From CAZNKU01 sp045545235 (GTDB lineage: Bacteria > Bacillota > Clostridia > Monoglobales > Firm-18), in NCBI GenBank assembly GCA_045545235.1, contig JAZQAN010000017.1:9241-73240 (forward strand): DNA of 64,000 bases, given 5' to 3'. Position 1 is the stretch's first letter. Each line of letters begins with the position of its first letter. Both the position numbers and the translations under genes were made by a program. The notes under the pieces are model-generated. The model did no database searches and was not told where the DNA came from. It saw only the letters and a list, made by a program, of their open reading frames with translations. Shown here piece after piece: positions 34,826 through 44,505 of this stretch.

Positions 34826-36877
34826 TTAATTCTGTACTTTATCTTTTGCATCTTCAAGACTTATACCAAACATAATCTGAAGCAAATTATCAGCATCTTC
34901 TTCGCCAAGCTCTGTTACAAGTTTGGAATAAAATGTTGTTCTCTCATCCTCAGTCATATCATGATGATATATTTCAGTAGCAGGTCCGATCTCATCACCG
35001 TAGTTATCCAAAATATATTCTCCGTCATAGATGAGTTTACCTTCTTCAGCATCTGCCAATACCAAATCCATAACCGCTATCGCAACGTCAATAATATCCT
35101 GTTCATATCCTTCAAAACGAATTTCAATTATTTTATCGTACATAGTAGTCATAGTGGCTACAGCTTCATCCTGCTTTGACTGATCAAATTCAATCCATTT
35201 CGCATACAAAGTAAGATCTTTAGATACCGCTGATTCAAACTTATAAGGTATCATAAATTCACTGTCTTTATACCACCCCATAAAGTAATATCCGGGCCAT
35301 TCTCCATGGTCAGGCTGGTCAACAGCACTACCTGCTTCAACAGTTACAGCCTCAATATATTCTCCACCATTTGTTTCAAATGATACAGTATAAACTCGTG
35401 TCCACTTTGCATAAAGTGTCAGATGCTTTACAACCGGAGTACTAAAGTCATATATTGTTCTGAAATTACTTTCCTTGTACCAACCATCAAATCGGTAGCC
35501 GTCCTTAAAAGGTGCTTCAGGTTCATCTACGCAACTTCCGGATTCAACTGAAACTTTAGGAACTGAACTTCCACCATTTGACATAAAGTTTACGTTGTAA
35601 GTTTTTACTGTAGGTGTAGTTGGTGTATCACTACCACCCGGTGTATCACCACCAGGTTCTTCATTCTTTATCCATTTAGCATATAATGTTACATTGGATG
35701 TTATTTTTGTATTAAAATCAAATTTATTAGTAAGGGCATTATCTGAATACCAACCGTCAAAAGTATATCCATCTCTTGTAGGATCGGCAGGTTTTGTAAC
35801 AGTTTTACCTTTTTCAACCGATGCAGATGCAACCGAATTTCCACCATTTGGAATAAAGTTTACTGTATACTTGGTAACTGTAGTTCCACCACTACTGCCT
35901 GAACCACCGGTGCCGCCTCCGCCACCGCCGCCTCCGCCGCCACCACCGGCAGAAGCTTTTGTCCATTTAGCATAAAGTGTTATATTTGCAATGATTTTTG
36001 AATTGAAATCAAATACGGTTTTTAAACTATTGTCAGAATACCACCCATTAAATGTATATCCTGTTCTTGTAGGATTAGCAGGTTTTGCAACAGTTTTTCC
36101 ACTTTCAACAGTTACAGGTGAAATAGAACTTCCTTCATTCGAATTAAAAGTTACTGTGTATTTTACAATTTCTTCTTTTGTCACATCGTCGGGCTTTGCA
36201 ACAACAAATTTAGCTATTGCACTTACAAGTTCACCTCTTGTAATGTTTTGAGTTGCTCTGAACTTTCCACCTGCTTCAAGTGGAATTATTCTGTTTGCAA
36301 CAACCTTATTAACATAAGGAACTGCCCATTCAGAAACAGTATCAGTAATTTTTTCAGTCATAGTAAGGTCATACAAATCCATAATCCTTGTTATAACAGC
36401 ACATGTCTGTTCTCTTGTAAGGAAGTCATTACCCTTAAATGTTCCGTTTGCATGGCCTGTTATATATCCTGCTTTTTTTGCAATTAAAACATAATTGTAA
36501 AACCAATCTTCCTTTTTTACATCAGTGAAAGCTGTTGTATCAGCTTCTGTGTAATTAAAAGCAAGGTTTATAACCTTACAAAGTTCCGCACGTGTAATTG
36601 GGTTATTCGGTCTGAATGTACCATCAGCATAACCATTTAAAACACCGGCATTAACAAGCTTGTAAATATCCTTACCTACAGCAGAATCTTCTTTTATATC
36701 AGAAAAAACTATTGTTGGTTTAGTTTCTTCAGGCTTAGTTTCTTCAGGCTTCTCTTCCGTTGGCAATTCCTGTGGTGCAAGCTCATTTGATGCGGAACTT
36801 CTTATTTCATCTGCATTAACCATCATACAAGAAAAAACAAGTGTCATAATTATAAGTAATGAAATAATTTTTTTCAT
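34826..36877 (-). CDS. SLH-domain surface protein with four InlB-type B-repeats
   Basis: The 683-residue protein, from ATG 36877 behind AAGGAGGGTGATTTT, has a signal peptide (KKIISLLIIMTLVFSCMMVNA) and three SLH domains (about 45-225; motifs ITRAEL, LTREQT, ITRGEL) for binding cell-wall polymer. Four ~70-residue B-repeats follow (about 237-556, each ending LTLYAKW or similar), with a Gly-rich hinge of at least twelve glycines between the first and second (about 309-329). A ~125-residue acidic helical domain ends the protein (EDEERTTFYSKLV type); I do not recognise it. It acts on the cell surface, probably in adhesion. Confidence 0.9.
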   Translation of the reverse strand: MKKIISLLIIMTLVFSCMMVNADEIRSSASNELAPQELPTEEKPEETKPEETKPTIVFSDIKEDSAVGKDIYKLVNAGVLNGYADGTFRPNNPITRAELCKVINLAFNYTEADTTAFTDVKKEDWFYNYVLIAKKAGYITGHANGTFKGNDFLTREQTCAVITRIMDLYDLTMTEKITDTVSEWAVPYVNKVVANRIIPLEAGGKFRATQNITRGELVSAIAKFVVAKPDDVTKEEIVKYTVTFNSNEGSSISPVTVESGKTVAKPANPTRTGYTFNGWYSDNSLKTVFDFNSKIIANITLYAKWTKASAGGGGGGGGGGGGTGGSGSSGGTTVTKYTVNFIPNGGNSVASASVEKGKTVTKPADPTRDGYTFDGWYSDNALTNKFDFNTKITSNVTLYAKWIKNEEPGGDTPGGSDTPTTPTVKTYNVNFMSNGGSSVPKVSVESGSCVDEPEAPFKDGYRFDGWYKESNFRTIYDFSTPVVKHLTLYAKWTRVYTVSFETNGGEYIEAVTVEAGSAVDQPDHGEWPGYYFMGWYKDSEFMIPYKFESAVSKDLTLYAKWIEFDQSKQDEAVATMTTMYDKIIEIRFEGYEQDIIDVAIAVMDLVLADAEEGKLIYDGEYILDNYGDEIGPATEIYHHDMTEDERTTFYSKLVTELGEEDADNLLQIMFGISLEDAKDKVQN

Positions 36878-36904
36878 AAAATCACCCTCCTTTGTTATTT
36901 GGTA

Positions 36905-36940
36905 AAATTGGAACACCCCACAAGGGAGATGTTCCAATTT
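36905..36940 (-). terminator. Hairpin between the giant SLH gene and the next surface gene
   Basis: An 11-bp stem AAATTGGAACA (36905-36915) with TGTTCCAATTT (36930-36940), extended by an inner CCC/GGG pair, is followed on the minus strand by TTTT. It lies 6 bp after the giant gene's stop and only 28 bp before the next start, so it probably attenuates rather than isolates. Confidence 0.75.
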
Positions 36941-36945
36941 TTTTG

Positions 36946-39900
36946 TTATGCGTCTGTCAAAACTCTCTTGAACAATACCTTGTAATCATTAACTTCAAAT
37001 TCGAAGGTGTTATCATCAATCTTAGTATAATATTCACCGTCAAGTTTGCCGTCAAGCTTATCTTCAATCTTGTCTTCCACCTTGTTTTCAAGATCTTCAA
37101 TAGCTTCCTGACTAAGAATTAAATCAAAGTATTCATCTGTTTTAAGGTTAAGTGTTCTTACAAATATTTCATATACTTTATCGCGAACCTTATCATAGTC
37201 AACGTCTGTGTAATCCTTATTGAAGAAATCACTTCCCTTGTACTTATCAATTAGTCCCTTAACAAGTTCAGGATATTTTTCCACAATTGCTTTTTCAACT
37301 GCAGAAATTTTATCATCAACCTTTTCGTTAACCTTTGGAATTTCGCCTTCCATTACATAAAGGTCAATCTTATCAGCAATTATATTTACGTACTTGAGAA
37401 TAAGTTCTTCATATTTTTCCGTAACTTCAATATATTTTTCTTCGCTGATATTGTTATAGTACCAAAGTATTGCATCATCACCAAGAACATAAATCTTGTA
37501 CATCAAATCATAATAGTAATCAAGATCATAAATCTTGTAACCTGTTGTATCACTTGGTTTAGGGTTAGCTGAACCCTGTACCCAAATCTCAGGATCAAGA
37601 AGCTTCATAAGCTCCTGAAGATAAATATTTTCTGCATAGTAGAAATTATCGCCTATTTTATCATCCACAGGGCCTTCAACAATCTTTTTATAGCTTTCGT
37701 AAAGCGGGATATAAACATCAGCAATAATATTTACAACAGGTGTAATACCGCAGTCAATATATCCTACTTCACCTGCAATAGCATCTGCTATAGCTGTGTC
37801 AATCTGAGCGATCAGATTATTCATTGCATAATCATAAAGTTCAATTAGTTTTTCTTCGGGATAAATTTCAAATACTTTTTCAAGCTTTTCGGGAACTTTT
37901 GAACCAAAGATTGTTTCATAGTTATAATCTTCCAAAAGAACCTTCTTTAATCCTTCTGCAACGAATACTGTATCTGCATGAACTTCAAACTGTTCATCAT
38001 TAATTAACTGATATACAAGTTTGTCAAGTTCATCTTTGTAAACATCATTGATAATTTCATCAACCAATACATCACGCTCATCAGGATGCTTGCCAAGGTA
38101 GTCAATTGCATAATCTGCAAGATGTGAAATCTCATCTTCGTCCTTAGCTTCAAGAAGATATGTTATTGCTTCTTCAATAATCATATCACGTGTAGCACTT
38201 GTAGAACCGGTATTTGAAAGCTCTGCAATTACCATGTCGATAATGAATTCCTTCGGTGTAGCAGGCAATGTATAGCTTTCAAAACCTGTTACCTCTTTAA
38301 CCAATGTAATCAAATAAGATTCATCATCAAGCTTTTCTTCAACCTTGCCCATTATGAAACCGTCTTTATCCTGAGGATTCTTAGCCAATTCCGCATCTGT
38401 GCAACCTGTAATTGCCTTTATTATATCATCGCCGTTGACACCGTTCATTTCATCAATAACAGCATCTTTTATAGTCTGCTTGTATGCATTTGTCTTAGCA
38501 AGCTCAATTACCTTGTCATACATTGGTGAGCTTGGTTCTTCAAGCTTATCTACAATAGTGTCAACCATAGTATCTCTGTAATCAACCTTTGCTTCTGCAA
38601 ATACTGTATTGAAGAATACATCGTTTGTTTCAAGCTTGGAAACAACTGAATCAATAATAAATGACTTATAGCCTGCATTTTCTGCATCTGTAATTGCAGT
38701 TTCAAAGCTTGATTTGTTATTTGTGATTTCATCCTTTAATGTATTAATAGCAGCTGCTCTGTCAGGTACGATTGAAGGAGCATAACCTGTCAAAACTTCA
38801 AACAAAGCATCATTTACAGCAAGTTCTACGCCTACTGCTTCAGCAACCATTGCTCTGTAGTTAAAGTCGTCTGCCACCATGGCAATAACTTCATTGTACA
38901 AACTGTCTTCTGTTTCTAACAATGTCTTTATTGTAGCAATAATAGTAGCTTTTTCATTATCAACCGCATATGTCAACACTTCGTCATACAAAGCATTGCT
39001 ACTATCTGACAACATACTTTCTACTGTTGCAACAATTAAATTCTTCTGACTTTCTTTAATACCATCAATAGTTGAATTAAAGTTATCTGTCAATTCTTTT
39101 TTAGCCATTGCAATGATTAAGTCTTTTGTAGTTGTTGCATCAGTATAATCAACACCGATTACTTCTTCAACCAACTGTTCAAACAACTCATCATTTCCGG
39201 TTAGCTGCAAAATTATAAAATCAATAACAAATGTCTTTGTATCACTTGGCAATGTTGCAAGTTCATAACCTGTAACTTCTTTAAATGTTTCAGGATCGTT
39301 TAGCACTTCATGGCACAAATCTCTGATAATATCAAGTGTTTCAGTGCTGATTTCATCTTCTTCAAAGATATGATTGATTGTAGATTCCATCAAATCATGT
39401 ACTTTCTTCTTTTCATCAGGATTATCGGAATTTGCAACTGCTATAATATATTCTACAAACGCATCATGAAGAAGTTCATTATTACCGCTCGCAAACATTC
39501 CCTTTGCATTATCTACAATGAACTTTTCAACATTTTCTTCACCAAGAATAGTTGCAAACTTAACCATGTAGCTAAGCATCATTATATTATCATCGGTATC
39601 AAGAATTTTCTGAACTATGCCTTTTTCTCTTATCTTATCAAGATGATCAAGCTGATGCAAAGCCATAAGTGGTGCTTTTTTATAAACTATATCCTTTATA
39701 GAATCTATGAATCTTGTTTCCGGTTCGTAGTAAGCATAGAAATCAAATGCCATACCATCAGCCATTGTTACAACTGCGGAGAATTTGTTGATTTTAAGAT
39801 GAACATCTGTGTTTTTAGTAACTATCGTTTCGCTTGTAAACTCTTCCCATTTATCAGAATCCGCATTGTACCACCAACCGTATTTTATAACGTGTTCGAA

Positions 39901-42900
39901 TGGTTCTGCTGCATATACATCTGCTACGTTTCCATCCTTAACATAACCTGTATATGAAGCACTGTCTGTAGGGAACTGAGATTCTGCAACAGTAGTGTTC
40001 TTTTCAACATCTACACTTGTAATCTTACTTCCTCTGTCAAAGAAAGTTACAGTCACATAATCTATAAGCTCTGTCCACAAAGCAACCAAATCAGTATCTT
40101 TTGTAAATGTCGCTTTACCATAAAGTGTATTTGTTCCGTCTGACCATCCGTCAAATTTAAATCCTTCTTTTGAGACGCTAGGCAAGGAAATTTCTACACC
40201 GTAGTATGCTGTAACATCAGCAGGATTTGTAACACCTTCACCTGCATCAAAGCTTATTGTGTAAGCCTCTCTGTCATAGTAAACTTTAAGTACGAGCCCG
40301 CTTGATGCTGTACCTGAAAGTACGCTGTTTGCAGTGTTGATATCAAAACCTGTCTTTTCATCAGGAGTAACACTTACTGTTGTACCTGATGTTGCATTAA
40401 ATACTTCTGTTGTTACAGAATATGTTGTAAGATCAGTATTCTGTGTATAGTATTCAACCTTATAAGCTATCTGTCCCGGTGTATAATTCCATTCAGCATT
40501 CAATTTAGTGTCAGCTGTAAATGTTGCTGTGTTTACATATACATAAGTTCCGTCTGACCAACCTGCAAATGTATAGTCATCTTTAGCTACATTAGGCAAA
40601 GTAACCTCTACACCGTAGTACGCCGTAATATCAGCAGGATTTGTAACACCTTCACCTGCATCAAAGCTTATTGTATAAGCTTCTCTGTCATAGTAAACTT
40701 TTAGTACAAGTGGATTATCTCTGTCCACTTTACCGGAAAGGATACTTTCTACTGAGTTAACATCAAAACCTGTCTTGTCTTCAGGTGTTACAGTAACTGT
40801 AGATCCAACTGCACCGTTAAATGGTTGTGATGTCATTGTATATGTTACAAGGTCTGTGTTCTGAACATAATACTCAACTGTATAAGTAATCTGTCCGGGA
40901 ACATATTCCCATATAGCAGTAAGTGTTGCATCACTTTCAAATGCTGCATTTGCACCTACACTGTATACATTTGTTCCGTCTGTCCAACCCTTGAACTCAT
41001 AATCAAGCTTTGAAAGTACAGGCAAATCTACAGGACGATTGTAGTAAACCACAATATCTTTAGGATTTGCTAATCCCTGACCTGCAACGAACTTGATTGT
41101 GTATGAAGCTCTGTCATAGTAAACTTCAAGCACAAGATTGCCGTTTTCATTTACAACACCTGAAAGAACGCTGTTTACAGTATCAGTTACAAAACCGTAA
41201 TCAGGATTTGGTGTTACAGATACTTCCACACCATACTTTCCGCTTTTTGTTTCATACCTTTCTGCATAACCGCTTCCATCAACAGCTTCAGTGTAATATA
41301 TTACTTTATAATCGTATACTTTTCTGTTGTAATAAACTTTAAGTTCCAAGGTACCTTCTGCATTTACATAACCACCAAGGATACTGTTTGCACCAAGTTC
41401 AAAACCTGTAGGAACTACAGTGCTTGCAGACACATATTCGCCAAATTTTCCTGAAAGTGTTTCAGTATTTTCAGTGTATGTACCATCTGTATTTTCTGTA
41501 TAATAGGTGACTTTGTAGTTATATGATGCTATATCGTAGTATACTTTAAGTACCAATGTACCTGATGTAGAAACTGTGCCTGAAAGTATATTTCCGCTAT
41601 GTGATGCATTGTATGTATAACCTGGAATTACTCTTGTTGTATCAGCAGTTACAGTTACGCCAACTGTACCCTTAAACTGCTTTTCATCATATTTTGTATA
41701 AGGTTCAGAACCTGATGCATTTTCTATATAATATTCTACTCTATATATTGCTTCTGTAGGAGCAAGTTTTGTCCATTCAGCATTTAATTCTACAGGACCT
41801 GTAACAGTATAACTGCCGTCAACCTCTGTGCCGTTTACAAACCAACCGTCAAAAACATAACCGTCTCTTTCGATTGAAGGAAGTTTTGTTGAAATACTCT
41901 GACCGTATGCAACTGTTACAGACGGGATAGTTCCTGTGTAACCGTTACCGTCAAATGTAATTGTATAAACTTCTCTGTCGTAGTAAACTGCAAGCACAAG
42001 GCTGTTGTTTTCGTTTACATTTCCCGAAAGTACGCTCTTTGTTGTGTTTACATCAAAGCCTGTTTTGTCAGCAGGTGTAACACTTACAGTCTTACCGAAT
42101 TTTTCACTATAAGAAGTTGATGAAATTTCATTATACACTGTAAGGTCATTAACATTCTGTTCGTAAATCTTAACTGTATAAGTGTACGCCTTTCTTACAT
42201 AATATACTTTAAGTACAAGTTTCCCTGTTGCAGGAACTGTGCCTGAAACAACGCTTGCGCTACCAAGTTCAAAACCTGCCGGTACGCTGTAATCAACATC
42301 TACCTCAGTACCATATTTTGCACTCTTTGTATCTGTTTTTTCTTCATAACTGCCATCATTTTTTTCTGTACGGTAGATTATATCATATTCCAATACTTTT
42401 CTGTCAAAATAAACTTTAAGTTTTGGATTTCCGTTACCATCAACAGTACCACTTAGTGTACTTTTTGAACTATTAAGTTCAAATCCGGTAGGAATTACAG
42501 GTACTACAGAAACTTCTTTACCATACACATCGTTTAATACCTGTGTGTTTTCTTTATATGTACCATCTGTGTTTTCTGTATAATATGTAACTGAATAGTC
42601 ATACTTTTTAATATTATAGTAAACCTTCAAAACAAGACTTCCGTCTGCTGAAACTTTACCCGAAATTTTGTTTCCTGCATTTGAGTTATCATATGTATAA
42701 TGTTCAATAACTCTTGTTGTATCTGCATTTACAGTTTCACCAATTGTACCCTTAAACTGTTCTTCATCATATTTTATATATTTTTCAAGGTTTGACGAAT
42801 CCTGTACATAATATTCTACCTTGTATTTTGCTTCTGTAGGAGCAAGTTCTGTCCATGCTGCCTTTACTTCAACAGGACCTTCCAAAACATAGTTGCCGTC

Positions 42901-44475
42901 TACTTCTGTACCGTCTACAAACCAACCATCAAACAAGTAACCATCTCTATCAATTACAGGTAACAACGCAGAAATTTTCTGACCGTATACAGCAGTTACC
43001 GGAGGGATGGTGCCTGTGTATCCGTTACCGTTAAAAGTGATTGTATAAACTTCTCTGTCAAAATATACTTGCAACAAAAGATTGTTGTTTGCAGCAATTT
43101 TACCTGTTTTTATACTCTTTGCGTCATTGATTTTAAAGCCTTTATACACTTTATCATCAGCAGTTACATCTGCTTCAAACAACGCTTTTCTTATATACGT
43201 ATCTTCTATAACTTCGTCGTACTTTGCAGGATTATCTATATTCTGCTGATAATACTTGACTGTATAGTCATATTGATTTCTTGTGTAATAAACCTTAAGT
43301 ACAAGTTCCTTATTTGCTTCAGCCTTACCGCTTGTTTTATTATTTGCATTTGTCGGGTCATATGTAAAACCTTCAATAACCTTAATGTCTGCGTTTACAT
43401 CTGTACCAACATCAACCTTTTCGCTAGGTGTTGAAGAATGCAGTTCATAACCGGATAAATCCAGTTTCTGCACATAATAATCAACTTTATAAGTGGTAGT
43501 AGTTGGCTTGGTTGTGCCACCTGAAGAGAATGAACCTTTACTCTCTTTGAAAGTAGCATGAGTATTAAGTACAATTCCGTCAAACACTTTTTCATTTCTG
43601 TAATTATCAAAGTGAACAACAGTATTATAGTTGTTAACAACAACCATTTCACCGACTTTTGTCTGTACCAATTCAACTCTGTTGGCACCACGAACTAAAA
43701 GCCGGCCCTTAATGTTAACCTTTTCAAGACGTATTGTACCCTTTGCATTACCGTCACCAATTACAAGGTCGCCTTCTACATTCATATTTTTTAACGTAAC
43801 GTCACCAACATTAATCATTGTGTTTCTTATGTTGGTTTTATCATTATATGTATCAGCTTTGGAATAATAATTTCTGAATATATTATGCATAAGCTGAGCA
43901 AATTCCGCACGTGTTATATTGCTTTTAGGATTAACACGACCTGTAGTATCACCGTTTACATATGACTTTTCAGTCATTATGCTCAAGTAATCCTTTGCCC
44001 AACTGCTTATGTCGTCTGCATCCTTGAATTTATTCAGCGAAGAGTAGTCAGAGCTTTTCAAAACCAAAGCTCTCGCTACAACTGCAAATACTTCTTCTCT
44101 GGTGATATAATCATCCGGACGCATATTTCCGCTTCCGTCACCTTCGAATACTCTCATTTGCACTGCTTTGGAAAATTCATCATAATACCAGGCAGATGGT
44201 TTAAGATCGTTAAACCCACTTATATCCGCCTTTATAGTCGCACCAAAAGCACGTACCATAAGCGCAGCCATTTCTGCACGGGTAAGATTATCTTCGCTAT
44301 GAATTTTTCCGTCTTCCTTTCCACGGAGCAAACCATTGCTTATTGCGGCATCAATCGCTTCATTAGCCCAATACCCTTTATCCGGATATTCGTAAGCGTT
44401 TACGGTTAATGCCATTGAAGACATCATAGCAACCATCACCATAATGGATACTATTCTCATAACCAATTTTCTCAT
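36946..44475 (-). CDS. Giant SLH surface protein with alternating repeats and helical tail
   Basis: The preferred start is ATG 44475, nine bases behind GGAGGG (ATG 44484 abuts it), giving 2509 residues. In order: signal peptide (to about 28), three SLH domains (about 30-210, with LTRAEM, ITREEV, ITRAEF), a beta-helix-like region (210-310, VTLKNMNVEGDLVIGDGNAKG type), then sixteen repeats (about 330-1470) of two kinds: eleven MucBP-like A units ending VLKVYYDR and five InlB-like B units (ITFDGNGYTG, FDGW). After a linker to about 1590, the last ~900 residues are almost wholly helical with internal similarity. The protein is surface-anchored; binding or structural roles are likely but unproven. 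Confidence 0.9.
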   Translation of the reverse strand: MRKLVMRIVSIMVMVAMMSSMALTVNAYEYPDKGYWANEAIDAAISNGLLRGKEDGKIHSEDNLTRAEMAALMVRAFGATIKADISGFNDLKPSAWYYDEFSKAVQMRVFEGDGSGNMRPDDYITREEVFAVVARALVLKSSDYSSLNKFKDADDISSWAKDYLSIMTEKSYVNGDTTGRVNPKSNITRAEFAQLMHNIFRNYYSKADTYNDKTNIRNTMINVGDVTLKNMNVEGDLVIGDGNAKGTIRLEKVNIKGRLLVRGANRVELVQTKVGEMVVVNNYNTVVHFDNYRNEKVFDGIVLNTHATFKESKGSFSSGGTTKPTTTTYKVDYYVQKLDLSGYELHSSTPSEKVDVGTDVNADIKVIEGFTYDPTNANNKTSGKAEANKELVLKVYYTRNQYDYTVKYYQQNIDNPAKYDEVIEDTYIRKALFEADVTADDKVYKGFKINDAKSIKTGKIAANNNLLLQVYFDREVYTITFNGNGYTGTIPPVTAVYGQKISALLPVIDRDGYLFDGWFVDGTEVDGNYVLEGPVEVKAAWTELAPTEAKYKVEYYVQDSSNLEKYIKYDEEQFKGTIGETVNADTTRVIEHYTYDNSNAGNKISGKVSADGSLVLKVYYNIKKYDYSVTYYTENTDGTYKENTQVLNDVYGKEVSVVPVIPTGFELNSSKSTLSGTVDGNGNPKLKVYFDRKVLEYDIIYRTEKNDGSYEEKTDTKSAKYGTEVDVDYSVPAGFELGSASVVSGTVPATGKLVLKVYYVRKAYTYTVKIYEQNVNDLTVYNEISSTSYSEKFGKTVSVTPADKTGFDVNTTKSVLSGNVNENNSLVLAVYYDREVYTITFDGNGYTGTIPSVTVAYGQSISTKLPSIERDGYVFDGWFVNGTEVDGSYTVTGPVELNAEWTKLAPTEAIYRVEYYIENASGSEPYTKYDEKQFKGTVGVTVTADTTRVIPGYTYNASHSGNILSGTVSTSGTLVLKVYYDIASYNYKVTYYTENTDGTYTENTETLSGKFGEYVSASTVVPTGFELGANSILGGYVNAEGTLELKVYYNRKVYDYKVIYYTEAVDGSGYAERYETKSGKYGVEVSVTPNPDYGFVTDTVNSVLSGVVNENGNLVLEVYYDRASYTIKFVAGQGLANPKDIVVYYNRPVDLPVLSKLDYEFKGWTDGTNVYSVGANAAFESDATLTAIWEYVPGQITYTVEYYVQNTDLVTYTMTSQPFNGAVGSTVTVTPEDKTGFDVNSVESILSGKVDRDNPLVLKVYYDREAYTISFDAGEGVTNPADITAYYGVEVTLPNVAKDDYTFAGWSDGTYVYVNTATFTADTKLNAEWNYTPGQIAYKVEYYTQNTDLTTYSVTTEVFNATSGTTVSVTPDEKTGFDINTANSVLSGTASSGLVLKVYYDREAYTISFDAGEGVTNPADVTAYYGVEISLPSVSKEGFKFDGWSDGTNTLYGKATFTKDTDLVALWTELIDYVTVTFFDRGSKITSVDVEKNTTVAESQFPTDSASYTGYVKDGNVADVYAAEPFEHVIKYGWWYNADSDKWEEFTSETIVTKNTDVHLKINKFSAVVTMADGMAFDFYAYYEPETRFIDSIKDIVYKKAPLMALHQLDHLDKIREKGIVQKILDTDDNIMMLSYMVKFATILGEENVEKFIVDNAKGMFASGNNELLHDAFVEYIIAVANSDNPDEKKKVHDLMESTINHIFEEDEISTETLDIIRDLCHEVLNDPETFKEVTGYELATLPSDTKTFVIDFIILQLTGNDELFEQLVEEVIGVDYTDATTTKDLIIAMAKKELTDNFNSTIDGIKESQKNLIVATVESMLSDSSNALYDEVLTYAVDNEKATIIATIKTLLETEDSLYNEVIAMVADDFNYRAMVAEAVGVELAVNDALFEVLTGYAPSIVPDRAAAINTLKDEITNNKSSFETAITDAENAGYKSFIIDSVVSKLETNDVFFNTVFAEAKVDYRDTMVDTIVDKLEEPSSPMYDKVIELAKTNAYKQTIKDAVIDEMNGVNGDDIIKAITGCTDAELAKNPQDKDGFIMGKVEEKLDDESYLITLVKEVTGFESYTLPATPKEFIIDMVIAELSNTGSTSATRDMIIEEAITYLLEAKDEDEISHLADYAIDYLGKHPDERDVLVDEIINDVYKDELDKLVYQLINDEQFEVHADTVFVAEGLKKVLLEDYNYETIFGSKVPEKLEKVFEIYPEEKLIELYDYAMNNLIAQIDTAIADAIAGEVGYIDCGITPVVNIIADVYIPLYESYKKIVEGPVDDKIGDNFYYAENIYLQELMKLLDPEIWVQGSANPKPSDTTGYKIYDLDYYYDLMYKIYVLGDDAILWYYNNISEEKYIEVTEKYEELILKYVNIIADKIDLYVMEGEIPKVNEKVDDKISAVEKAIVEKYPELVKGLIDKYKGSDFFNKDYTDVDYDKVRDKVYEIFVRTLNLKTDEYFDLILSQEAIEDLENKVEDKIEDKLDGKLDGEYYTKIDDNTFEFEVNDYKVLFKRVLTDA
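40070..43485 (-). repeat. Sixteen alternating A and B repeats in the giant SLH gene
   Basis: Read along the protein the order is A A B A A A A B A A A B A B A B. A units (about 70 residues) open with Y-x-V-x-YY and close with LVLKVYYDR. B units (about 65 residues) open with YTITF or YTISF and contain F-x-GW. Near-identical DNA blocks at about 40240 and 40660 (over 60 bases alike) point to recent duplication. Confidence 0.85.
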
Positions 44476-44505
44476 GCCATTCATCCCTCCAATTTATGTT
44501 AAAAA

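Noticed and set aside
39310..39957. A 215-residue plus-strand frame inside the giant SLH gene
   Set aside because: It lies opposite the continuous 2509-residue frame and has no ribosome site or family match.
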